Shown in pieces: positions 8,261 through 15,049 of a DNA stretch of 64,000 nucleotides. A program made the translations under genes and the position numbers. This DNA is from Acidobacteriota bacterium. Its GTDB lineage: Bacteria > Acidobacteriota > Thermoanaerobaculia > Multivoradales > JAHEKO01. Below the pieces are notes generated by a model. The model saw nothing but the letters and a program-made list of their open reading frames with translations. It was not told the origin of the DNA and did no database searches. The stretch's first letter is position 1; the number at the start of each line of letters is the position of its first letter. The DNA is taken from the NCBI GenBank assembly GCA_029862975.1, contig JAOTWP010000006.1:1-64000 (forward strand). The letters run 5' to 3'.

Positions 8261-9144
8261 CGGGATCCCTCCGCCGCCGCCCGCTCGACCGCCTTCGCCA
8301 GCGCCCGCCGCGTCAGCACGCGCACGAGGTGGCGGGTGAACTCGGGGGTGGCATGAATGGTCCCGGCGGGCTCGATCTCGTGCGCGGCGACGTGCTCGGC
8401 CACCGCCGCGAAGAGCGCCGCGGAGGGGCGCTCGCCGGCCAGCATGGCCGCCGCCGCCGCCGCGTCCACCGGCTTGTCGCCCACGCTCAGGTAGACGAGC
8501 CGGCCGCTCGCGATGGCGCCGCCCGCGGCGAGCCGCACCGAGGCCGCCACCCCGGCCAGGGCGTAATCGCCGTGCCGGCGGGCGATCTCCTGGAACGAGG
8601 TCCCCCTCCCCGCGCCGACCGCCGGCAGCTCGACCTCGACGAGGATCTCGTCGGGCTCGAGCGCCGTCTCGAAGAGGCCGCGGAAGAACTCCCCGGCCGC
8701 CACCCAGCGCTCGCCGCCGCGCTTGGCCAGCTTGAAGCGCGCCCCGTCCGCCAGGCAGACGGCGGGCGCCTCGGCCGCCGGATCGGCGTGCGCAAGCGTC
8801 CCCCCGAAGGTGCTGCGGTTGCGGATCTGGGGATGCGCCACCCACGGGATCGCCTCGGCCAGGAGCGGCGAGTAGTCGGGGAGCTCGGCGTAGCGCTCGA
8901 GCCGGCTCATCCGCGTGAGCGCTCCGACCCGCAGGGTCCCGTCCTCGCCCGGGCGCACGAAGTCGAGCTCGGCGACGCCGTTCAGGTCGATCAGCATCGC
9001 CGGCTGCGCCAGCCGGAAGTTCATCACCGGGATGAGGCTCTGGCCGCCGGCCAGGAGCTTGGCGTCGTCGCCGTGCTCGCCCGCCAGCTCGAGGGCCGCC
9101 GCGAGCGAGTCCGGAGCTCGGTATTCGAACGGTGCCGGCTTCAA
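8257..9144 (-). CDS. coxM: Molybdenum hydroxylase medium subunit, FAD-binding
   Basis: This 295-residue flavoprotein starts at ATG 9144 and is the first gene of the operon. The FAD-binding domain carries LLAGGQSLIPVMNFRLAQP (about residues 31-50) and the RNRSTFGGTLAHADPAAE segment (about 108-125), which are the two flavin-contact motifs of the CoxM/xanthine dehydrogenase family. A CO_deh_flav_C domain follows. It should complete a soluble (LMS)2 hydroxylase with coxS and coxL. The operon promoter should lie in 9145-9300, shared back-to-back with brnT; I see no convincing promoter box there for the minus direction. Confidence 0.95.
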   Translation of the reverse strand: MKPAPFEYRAPDSLAAALELAGEHGDDAKLLAGGQSLIPVMNFRLAQPAMLIDLNGVAELDFVRPGEDGTLRVGALTRMSRLERYAELPDYSPLLAEAIPWVAHPQIRNRSTFGGTLAHADPAAEAPAVCLADGARFKLAKRGGERWVAAGEFFRGLFETALEPDEILVEVELPAVGAGRGTSFQEIARRHGDYALAGVAASVRLAAGGAIASGRLVYLSVGDKPVDAAAAAAMLAGERPSAALFAAVAEHVAAHEIEPAGTIHATPEFTRHLVRVLTRRALAKAVERAAAEGSR

Positions 9145-9276
9145 GGCGGAAATACTACTACGGCTCTCCCGGGCTCGTCAGCGGCGCGGCCGGCGCCCAC
9201 CGCGGCGGCCGGCGCGTCCATTCCGAGCCCGACCGGAGCCGCCGTCGCCAGCCTCGCTCTCGGCTGAATCCATAAG

Positions 9277-9295
9277 GCACACATTGTGCTAGAAT
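9277..9295 (+). promoter_or_regulatory. brnT promoter region with inverted repeat operator candidate
   Basis: GCACA-CAT-TGTGC (9277-9289) is a perfect 5-bp inverted repeat. It runs straight into TAGAAT (9290-9295), a good -10 hexamer. The expected transcription start, 6-7 bases downstream, coincides with the brnT GTG at 9302, so the transcript may be leaderless. BrnA antitoxins bind palindromes over their own promoter, which fits this position. No clear -35 box is seen. Confidence 0.5.
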
Positions 9296-9301
9296 CGGTC
9301 C

Positions 9302-9574
9302 GTGAAGCACTTCTCCTGGAGCCCGGAAAAGAACGAACAGCTCCTCCGGGAGCGCGGCATCACGTTCGAGGAGATCGTGTTTCACATCGAGCGGGGCGAC
9401 GTTCTCGACCTTCTCGAACACCCGGACCGGAAACGGTATCCGGGGCAGCGCGTCTTCATCGTCGAGGTAGAAGCGTACGCGTACGTCGTTCCGTTCGTCG
9501 AAGCGGAGTCCGAAGTGTTCTTGAAGACCATCATCCCGAGCCGCAAGATGACGAGGAAGTACCTGGGGGACTAG
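9302..9574 (+). CDS. brnT: BrnT family toxin (RelE-like mRNA interferase)
   Basis: This 90-residue protein has the BrnT (DUF497) pattern: FSWSPEKNEQLLRERGITFEEI at the N-terminus, D-V-L-D-L-L-EHPDR, GQRVFIVEVE and a C-terminal KTIIPSRKMTRKY. BrnT is a RelE-fold ribonuclease that blocks translation and is neutralised by BrnA. Start GTG 9302 gives the family length, and there is no Shine-Dalgarno site, consistent with a leaderless start. It precedes its antitoxin by two bases, the usual toxin-first order of brnTA. Local base composition is less GC-rich than the neighbouring operons. Confidence 0.88.
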   Translation: MKHFSWSPEKNEQLLRERGITFEEIVFHIERGDVLDLLEHPDRKRYPGQRVFIVEVEAYAYVVPFVEAESEVFLKTIIPSRKMTRKYLGD

Positions 9575-9576
9575 TC

Positions 9577-9852
9577 ATGGCCGAGCTGGACAAGGAAGAG
9601 CGCGAAGTGCTGGCAGCGGTCGAGGCCGCAGAGTGGAGGTCCGTTCGCGACAAGGAGAGGGAGATGGCTCGCTACGGCGAGTATGCGAAGGCCACGTTTC
9701 GCAAAGACCGGCGCATCAACATCCGGATCTCGACCAAGGATCTCGAGGCGTTGCAGAAGAGGGCCCTGCAGGAGGGCATTCCGTACCAGACTCTCGTTGC
9801 CAGCGTGCTGCACAAGTACGTGTCGGGACGTCTCGCAGAGCGCGAAGCCTGA
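9577..9852 (+). CDS. brnA: BrnA-like antitoxin (ribbon-helix-helix/CopG type)
   Basis: This 91-residue protein starts at ATG 9577, two bases after the toxin stop. An acidic, charged N-terminal half (toxin-wrapping region) is followed by KDRRINIRISTKDLEALQ and QEGIPYQTLVASVLHKYVSG. This is the DNA-binding ribbon-helix-helix typical of antitoxins paired with BrnT. It should bind the toxin and repress the operon from the palindrome at 9277-9289. A larger open frame starting at 9286 is the same frame read from an earlier start within brnT and is not preferred. Confidence 0.82.
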   Translation: MAELDKEEREVLAAVEAAEWRSVRDKEREMARYGEYAKATFRKDRRINIRISTKDLEALQKRALQEGIPYQTLVASVLHKYVSGRLAEREA

Positions 9853-9878
9853 TCGATCCGTCCCCCTCGATCTCCTCG

Positions 9879-10109
9879 CTATCTCGCCGCGCAGCAGGCC
9901 TCCGCCATCCTGCGCATTGCCGCGGCGCGGGAAGTGGCGGTCTTCGATTCGCCGGTCTCGGAGACAGAACCGGATGACGAGTCCTGCCCGGTGTCGCAGA
10001 AGGCCTCTTTCATCCGTTCGAAGATGGGGCCGCAGCATTCGGGCATGATCTTGCCGACGCGATCGCTGCGGGCCTCGTCCGGCGCCGCATTTCGGTTCTT
10101 GTCACCCAT
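9879..10109 (-). CDS. Small CC-motif protein divergent from ECF sigma factor
   Basis: This 76-residue soluble protein of unknown family starts at ATG 10109 with a strong Shine-Dalgarno site (AAAGGAGA, spacing about 7). It carries MPECCGPIFERMKEAFC near residues 22-38 and a C-terminal ACCAAR, giving two CC pairs and one further Cys, with a low-complexity Ser/Gly/Thr linker between. This suggests metal binding or thiol-redox sensing, but no known domain is recognised. It is divergent from the sigma factor gene and has upstream a copy of the CGACC-N12-GTGTATCCC element found again upstream of the small gene at 11010. It converges on brnA with a 26-base gap. Confidence 0.7.
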   Translation of the reverse strand: MGDKNRNAAPDEARSDRVGKIMPECCGPIFERMKEAFCDTGQDSSSGSVSETGESKTATSRAAAMRRMAEACCAAR

Positions 10110-10179
10110 GGTTCGTCTCCTTTCGCTTCCCGTCGTTTCAGCCGATGGGTCTGCTGCTGAGACGAAACGGACAGGCGAA

Positions 10180-10205
10180 GGGATACACAGCTCGAGCTCG
10201 GGTCG
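10180..10205 (-). promoter_or_regulatory. Candidate ECF-sigma promoter, copy 1
   Basis: On the minus strand this reads CGACC, twelve bases, then GTGTATCCC. The identical pattern with identical spacing occurs at 10939-10964 on the plus strand. It ends 70 bases before the ATG of the small CC-motif gene. Taking CGACC as the -35 and GTATCC as the -10 gives spacing within the range of ECF promoters. Confidence 0.5.
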
Positions 10206-10352
10206 GTGGCGGGTTCGAGTCGCGCTACTCGAATGGGCGGGGCGTTGCCCTCCGAGGAGGCGTTGCGGAACGAGCCGCCGGGGAGTAGAGGTGAGATCTG
10301 TTGCCGCGCACCACCCGCCGGCCTGCGGCGTCAATGCGACCCGAAGGATGAA

Positions 10353-10946
10353 TTGACGATCACTGCCCCGGAGTTGGCGAACCAGCTCGCGCCCCAGCGG
10401 GCGAGGATCTACCGCTACATTCTCGGCATCGTTCGCGATGTGGCGGAAGCCGAGGATCTGACGCAGGAGACCTTGCTCCGGGCCTACGCCAAACGGTCGA
10501 CGTTGGACGATCCGGCAAGAGTGGCGTCATGGCTCTACCGCATCGCCACGAACGTTGCCTATGACCGGTTTCGGCAGGCCGCCTACCGCCACCGGCCGCG
10601 ATCGCTCGCGCAAGAGGGCGGCGCAAGCGGCCCGGACAATGCCGAGATTGCCGTCGATCCCGGACCGCGGCTCGACAAGATGATGGAGCAAAGGGAGATG
10701 AGCGCCTGCGTTCAGGACTACATCGCGGCTCTCCCGGAGTCTCATCGAGCCGTGATCCTGCTGCACGACGTGCAGGGCCTGACGAATCCGGAGATCGCCG
10801 AGATGCTGGATCTTTCGCTGGCAACGGTGAAGATCCGCTTGCATCGGGCGCGCAACAAGCTGCGAGCCGCCCTCGAATCGGGTTGTTCGTTCGAGAGCGA
10901 CGAGCGTGGGGTGAGGACCTGCGAGCCCAGGGGTACAGCGACCTAG
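10353..10946 (+). CDS. ECF RNA polymerase sigma factor with Cys-containing C-terminal tail
   Basis: This is a sigma-70 family extracytoplasmic-function factor of about 197 residues. Region 2 (ARIYRYILGIVRDVAEAEDLTQETLLRAY, then WLYRIATNVAYDRFRQ) and region 4 (LPESHRAVILLHDVQGLTNPEIAEML followed by ATVKIRLHRARNKLR) are complete. The tail after region 4 has two Cys (GCSFESDERG then RTCEP), as in an ECF subgroup thought to sense redox or metal. The start is uncertain: TTG 10353 after GAAGGA is preferred; earlier in-frame starts would add an unrelated leader. No classical anti-sigma gene adjoins it. The neighbours are three very small proteins, and the second copy of the candidate promoter overlaps its 3-prime end. 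Confidence 0.88.
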   Translation: MTITAPELANQLAPQRARIYRYILGIVRDVAEAEDLTQETLLRAYAKRSTLDDPARVASWLYRIATNVAYDRFRQAAYRHRPRSLAQEGGASGPDNAEIAVDPGPRLDKMMEQREMSACVQDYIAALPESHRAVILLHDVQGLTNPEIAEMLDLSLATVKIRLHRARNKLRAALESGCSFESDERGVRTCEPRGTAT

Positions 10947-10964
10947 CGCATCGAGGTGTATCCC
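10939..10964 (+). promoter_or_regulatory. Candidate ECF-sigma promoter, copy 2
   Basis: CGACC-N12-GTGTATCCC overlaps the stop codon of the ECF sigma gene and precedes the small membrane-protein gene at 11010 by 45 bases. It is the only other occurrence of this bipartite pattern that I noticed in the window, and its twin (10180-10205, minus) precedes the divergent small gene. Two matching 14-base patterns around one sigma gene suggest that they are its targets. Confidence 0.5.
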
Positions 10965-11009
10965 CGAGGCCGGCGATTTCGTCTCCACTTGCGGGAGGAA
11001 ACGAGCGGT

Positions 11010-11213
11010 GTGATTCAAGAGAGCCTGACGAACGCGACACTACACTACTGGTCTGGAGGAGCCGACGATGGGCTGATCTTCCTCCTGGGGGGCGCTTGGG
11101 AACTGTACGAGATCACGGTGCCGCTGCTGCCCTTGCTGCTGATTGGTGCCGGGCTGGTCCTGCTGATCGGCGTGCTTGGCGGCAGACATCTGGCAAGGCG
11201 ATCACACGGATGA
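11010..11213 (+). CDS. Small membrane protein downstream of ECF sigma factor
   Basis: This 67-residue protein starts at GTG 11010 with GGGAGGAAA upstream (spacing about 9). Residues 38-56 are a single strongly hydrophobic segment (VPLLPLLLIGAGLVLLIGVLGG), preceded by a shorter hydrophobic patch and followed by the basic end RHLARRSHG. No family is recognised. Its position after the candidate promoter at 10939-10964, with a good ribosome site, supports it as a real gene. It could be a small membrane regulator or stress peptide; function is unknown. Confidence 0.55.
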   Translation: MIQESLTNATLHYWSGGADDGLIFLLGGAWELYEITVPLLPLLLIGAGLVLLIGVLGGRHLARRSHG

Positions 11214-11243
11214 CCTTCAAGGGAGACAAAGGAGACTTGAAAG

Positions 11244-11402
11244 ATGGCGGCATTCGCAAACTCGATCGAACGACATCACAGACTCATCATCGCGGTGCTT
11301 TCATTGATCATCGTGGTGTTCGTGGTCTCGTGCACGTTTCACGAGGTCATCCCGATCTGCCACTGGCTCTTCAAGTGCGATCACTCGATGCACGCTGGCT
11401 GA
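11244..11402 (+). CDS. 52-residue His/Cys-rich membrane or lipoprotein candidate
   Basis: This short gene starts at ATG 11244, nine bases after AAGGAGAC. The product has a basic N-terminus (ERHHR), a hydrophobic segment (LIIAVLSLIIVVFVV), then S-C at a position resembling a lipobox. A short mature part follows: CTFHEVIPICHWLFKCDHSMHAG, written here only to show spacing as C-x2-H, C-H, C-D-H and a terminal H. Three Cys and four His in about 22 residues suggest metal or haem binding outside the membrane. It is 30 bases after the preceding small gene, so they probably share a transcript. No homologue is recognised; confidence rests on the ribosome site and composition. Confidence 0.5.
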   Translation: MAAFANSIERHHRLIIAVLSLIIVVFVVSCTFHEVIPICHWLFKCDHSMHAG

Positions 11403-11545
11403 GCCCCTGGCCGCTGCGTGACATCCAGCAGCGAAGAGGCCAGTTGCCGCCGTAGCTGGTCGAGGTCCGGCAGCCAGGCCTGAATCCGGCTCCAGCCGGG
11501 GACGGCTCGAGCTGCCCGAGGCCCGCGCTCGACGCCGGGGCTGGC

Positions 11546-12526
11546 TCACACGGTGACGACGACCTTTCCGCGGGCGTGTCCCTGTTCGAGGTAGCGGATC
11601 GCCGCGGGCGTCTCGGAGAGCGGGTAGGTCCGGTCGATGACCGGCGTGACCCTGCCTTCTTCGATGAGCTCCTTCAGGAAGTCCAGGTCGCGGACGTTCA
11701 TCCTGGCGACGTAGAAGGCGATCCGCTGGCTCACGAAAGGCGACGACACGAGCGCCCGGGCGAGCCGTGCCATGGGCCCGAGCCAGCGGCCGCCTCCCGC
11801 TCCGCTGCTCGGCACGAGCGTTCCCTTGCGGGTCAGGGCGCGCCTGCAGTCCGACGCGGACTGTGTCCCCGCCAGCTGGAAGACGAGGTCGTAGCGCCGA
11901 CCCCCACGGGCGAAGTCCTCGCGGGTGTAGTCGATGACCCGGTCGGCGCCGAGCGAGCGGACCAGCTCCACGTTCGGCGTGCTGCACACGCCCGTCACGT
12001 GGGCTCCGAACGACTTGGCGATCTGCACCGCGAACGTCCCCACCCCGCCCGAGGCGCCGATGATCAGGACCCGCTGGCCGTCCTGGATCCGCCCGTGGTC
12101 GCGCAGACCCTGGAGGGCCGTGAGGCCGGCGACGGGCACCGACGCCGCCTGCTCGAACGTCAGGTTGGCCGGCATCGGACACAGCCGGTCCTCGGGCGCG
12201 CATACGGAGTCGGCAAGGCTGCCCCCCCGGCATCCGGCGACGTCTCCGAACACCGCGTCGCCGGGGCGAAACCGGGTCACGCTCGCGCCGACCCTCGCGA
12301 CCCGCCCCGCGAGGTCGGCGCCCAGGCCGTGGGTCTTGGGCCGGCGCAGGCCGCTTTGCAGGCGCATCAGGTACGGCTCGCCCCGCAGGAAATGCCAGTC
12401 GAGGGGATTGACGCTCGCGGCGCGGACCCGGACCAGCACCCCGTCATCGCCCACCTCCGGCTCGTCGATCTCCGCGAGCTCGAGAGCCTCGGGCGGGCCG
12501 TACTCGCCGCAGACGATCGCCTTCAC
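11546..12526 (-). CDS. NAD(P)-dependent MDR oxidoreductase (zinc-independent alcohol dehydrogenase-like)
   Basis: This 326-residue medium-chain dehydrogenase/reductase starts at GTG 12526. The GroES-like N-terminal domain shows VRVRAASVNPLDWHFLRG and HGLGADLAGRVARVG. The Rossmann domain shows VLIIGASGGVGTFAVQIAKSFGAHVTGVCS at about residues 147-176, with AxxGVG for the cofactor. The Cys/His zinc ligands of classical alcohol dehydrogenases are absent from the expected sites, and the end (YLEQGHARGKVVVTV) is typical of the quinone-oxidoreductase/AST1-like branch. It likely reduces a quinone or enone substrate in the cytosol. It is divergent from the cotransporter gene that starts at 12799; the bases 11403-11545 before its stop hold nothing recognisable. 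Confidence 0.9.
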   Translation of the reverse strand: MKAIVCGEYGPPEALELAEIDEPEVGDDGVLVRVRAASVNPLDWHFLRGEPYLMRLQSGLRRPKTHGLGADLAGRVARVGASVTRFRPGDAVFGDVAGCRGGSLADSVCAPEDRLCPMPANLTFEQAASVPVAGLTALQGLRDHGRIQDGQRVLIIGASGGVGTFAVQIAKSFGAHVTGVCSTPNVELVRSLGADRVIDYTREDFARGGRRYDLVFQLAGTQSASDCRRALTRKGTLVPSSGAGGGRWLGPMARLARALVSSPFVSQRIAFYVARMNVRDLDFLKELIEEGRVTPVIDRTYPLSETPAAIRYLEQGHARGKVVVTV

Positions 12527-12798
12527 CGCTTTCTCCCCGGCGCTGGCCTCGGGGCGGTGCGCACTCGGCCGTTCGACGCGAGAGTGACCGTCTCTACCCG
12601 GCCAGCGATCCTCGGACACCCTAGCACCTCCGGGTGGCGGGCGAGCCGCGCGAGGGGATGGCGCCAGCCGTTCCCGCTTGACGGCGAGAGTGCTACTGTG
12701 CTGCCCGTTGCGGGGCTCTCGCCGACCGGAGCGCCGCTCTGCCCGGGCCGACCGACCGTGAAACGCGCCATCCCCTCTCCAGGTCTCTCCCCCGCGCC

Positions 12799-15042
12799 GT
12801 GAGCTCCCCGGCAAACGAGACCGCGGCCGGCTCGGCGCGGCGCTTCGGGGCCTTCGGCGGCGTCTTCACGCCGAGCATCCTGACGATCCTCGGGGTCGTC
12901 ATGTACCTGCGGCTCGGCTGGGTGGTGGGCCAGGCCGGGCTCGCCGGGGCGCTCGCCATCGTGCTGCTCTCGCACGTCATCTCGATCGCCACCGGGCTTT
13001 CGGTGTCGAGCATCGCGACCAACCGCACCGTGGGGGCGGGCGGCGCCTACTTCATGATCAGCCGCTCGCTCGGCGGACCCGCCGGAGCGGCGGTCGGCAT
13101 CCCTCTCTTCTTCGCCCAGGCCCTGAGCATCGCCTTCTACGTCGTCGGCTTCGCCGAGAGCCTGTCCATGCTGCCGATCCCGGCGGACCCGCGGCTCGTC
13201 GGCACCGTCGTCTGCGTGGCGCTGACCCTCATCTCCCTCAAGGGGACGGACCTGGCGATCAAGACCCAGTACGTCGTCATGGGCGCGATCGGCCTCTCGC
13301 TCGTCTCCTTCTTCCTCGGCCGCGCCGATTCGCCGCCCGCGGCGGTCGCCTGGCACAACCCCGCGGGCCTGCCGTTCGCCACCGTCTTCGCCGTGTTCTT
13401 CCCGGCGGTCACCGGGATCATGGCCGGGGTCAGCATGTCGGGCGACCTGCGCGACTCGCGGCGCGACCTGCCGCGCGGCACGCTGTCCGCCATCGGCGCC
13501 GGGCTCGTGATCTACCTCGCGGTTCCCATCTGGCTGGCCGTCAATGCCGACAGCGCCACGCTGGCCGGCGACTTCCGGGTCATGTGGAGCATCGCCTACG
13601 TGCCGGCGCTGATCTTCGTCGGCGTCTGGGCCGCCACGCTCTCGAGCGCGCTGGGCAGCATCCTCGCCGCGCCGCGCACGCTGCAGGCCCTGGCGCTCGA
13701 CGGCTTCATGCCGAAGCTCTTCGCCCGCGGCTCCGGCCCCGCCAACGAGCCGCGCTACGGTCTCGTCTTCAGCTTCGTCCTGGCGGAGATCGCCGTCCTC
13801 CTGGGCGGTCTCGACGTGATCGCCCAGGTGCTGACGATGTTCTTCCTCGCCACCTACGGGGTCACGAACCTGGCCTGCGGGCTCGAGAAGTGGGCCGCCA
13901 GCCCCAGCTTCCGGCCCACCTTCTCGGTGCCCTGGTGGATCAGCCTCTTCGGCGCCGGGGCCTGCTTCTACGTCATGAGCATCATCGACCTGCCGGCGAT
14001 GCTCGCCGCCCTCGTGATCTGCGGGCTCATCTACTCGCTGGCCCAGCGCAAGTCGCTGGGCAACACCTTCGGCGACGCCCGGCACGGGATCTGGGCCGCC
14101 CTGGTGCGCTCCTCGCTGCACCGCTATCGCCGCGCCCAGTTCCATCCGGTCAACTGGCGGCCGAATCTCATCATCTTCGGCGGCAGCCTGGCGCGGCGGA
14201 CCTATCTCGCCGACCTCGGCTGCGCCCTGGTGCAGGACCGGGGCATCGTCTCGTTCTCCCAGCTGATCGAGGGCAACGTCCGGGACAAGGCGGCGGAGCG
14301 GCAGTCCGCGCTCGCGCTGCTCGAGGAGCAGGTCAAGCAGGAGTATCCGCTGCTCTTCTGCCGCGTCGACGTCGTCGAGGACGTGCACCGCGGCATCGTC
14401 TCCGTCGCGCAGTCCTACGGCGCCGGCAACTTCGAGGCCAACGCCGTGATGTTCGGGTGGTCGGACAAGCCCGAGCGCCAGGAGGCGCTGCTGCTCAGCA
14501 TGATCGACCTGATGGCGCTCGACCGCTCGGTGCTCGCCGTGCGCTTCGACAACCAGCGCGGCTTCGGGGTCGGCCGCCGCATCGACATCTGGTGGGGCGG
14601 GCTCGAGCGCAACGGCGCCCTCATGCTGCTCCTGGCCTACCTGCTCAACTCGGACGACCACTGGCGCGAGGCCGAGGTGCGGATCCTCACCGTCGTCGGC
14701 TCGGAGAGCCAGCAGGAGACCGCCGAGCGCGAGCTCGAGCGGGTGATGGCCCAGACCCGGCTGTCGGCGAACCGCCGCGTCCTCTGCGAGCCCGACACGG
14801 TGATCACCGAGATCATGCGCCGCGAGAGCAGGGACAGCGACCTCGTGCTGCTGGGTCTGCGCCAGCCCCGGCCGCGGGAGACGGCGACCGAGTTCTTCGG
14901 GCACTACGACCGGCTCCTCGACGTGCTGCCGACCACCATGCTGGTGGCCAGCGCCCCGAGCTTCGAAGGCGCGCCGGTGCTCTTCGACTTCCCGAGCCCG
15001 CCGGAGCCCGGCGCCGAGGATCCCGCGCGCGAAGAGGAGTGA
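12799..15042 (+). CDS. SLC12-like cation-chloride cotransporter (APC superfamily)
   Basis: This 747-residue transporter starts at GTG 12799. The N-terminal 420 residues form a 12-helix APC core beginning FGGVFTPSILTILGVVMYLRLGWVVGQAG, whose TILGVxxxLR-GW pattern is the hallmark of SLC12 carriers, followed by GAGGAYFMISRSLGG. The C-terminal 300 residues are a soluble domain (RPNLIIFGGS, then IDIWWGG and LLAYLL, with DLVLLGLRQP) that matches the SLC12 C-terminal regulatory domain. Such proteins carry chloride together with Na+ and/or K+, but bacterial members may move amino acids, so the substrate is not certain. It converges on the cyanophycin operon with seven bases between stops. Confidence 0.87.
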   Translation: MSSPANETAAGSARRFGAFGGVFTPSILTILGVVMYLRLGWVVGQAGLAGALAIVLLSHVISIATGLSVSSIATNRTVGAGGAYFMISRSLGGPAGAAVGIPLFFAQALSIAFYVVGFAESLSMLPIPADPRLVGTVVCVALTLISLKGTDLAIKTQYVVMGAIGLSLVSFFLGRADSPPAAVAWHNPAGLPFATVFAVFFPAVTGIMAGVSMSGDLRDSRRDLPRGTLSAIGAGLVIYLAVPIWLAVNADSATLAGDFRVMWSIAYVPALIFVGVWAATLSSALGSILAAPRTLQALALDGFMPKLFARGSGPANEPRYGLVFSFVLAEIAVLLGGLDVIAQVLTMFFLATYGVTNLACGLEKWAASPSFRPTFSVPWWISLFGAGACFYVMSIIDLPAMLAALVICGLIYSLAQRKSLGNTFGDARHGIWAALVRSSLHRYRRAQFHPVNWRPNLIIFGGSLARRTYLADLGCALVQDRGIVSFSQLIEGNVRDKAAERQSALALLEEQVKQEYPLLFCRVDVVEDVHRGIVSVAQSYGAGNFEANAVMFGWSDKPERQEALLLSMIDLMALDRSVLAVRFDNQRGFGVGRRIDIWWGGLERNGALMLLLAYLLNSDDHWREAEVRILTVVGSESQQETAERELERVMAQTRLSANRRVLCEPDTVITEIMRRESRDSDLVLLGLRQPRPRETATEFFGHYDRLLDVLPTTMLVASAPSFEGAPVLFDFPSPPEPGAEDPAREEE

Positions 15043-15049
15043 GCTCCCG

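Noticed and set aside
10206-10230. tRNA-like GGTTCGAGTC sequence
   Set aside because: The T-arm stem does not pair fully and there is no D-arm, anticodon arm or acceptor partner around it.
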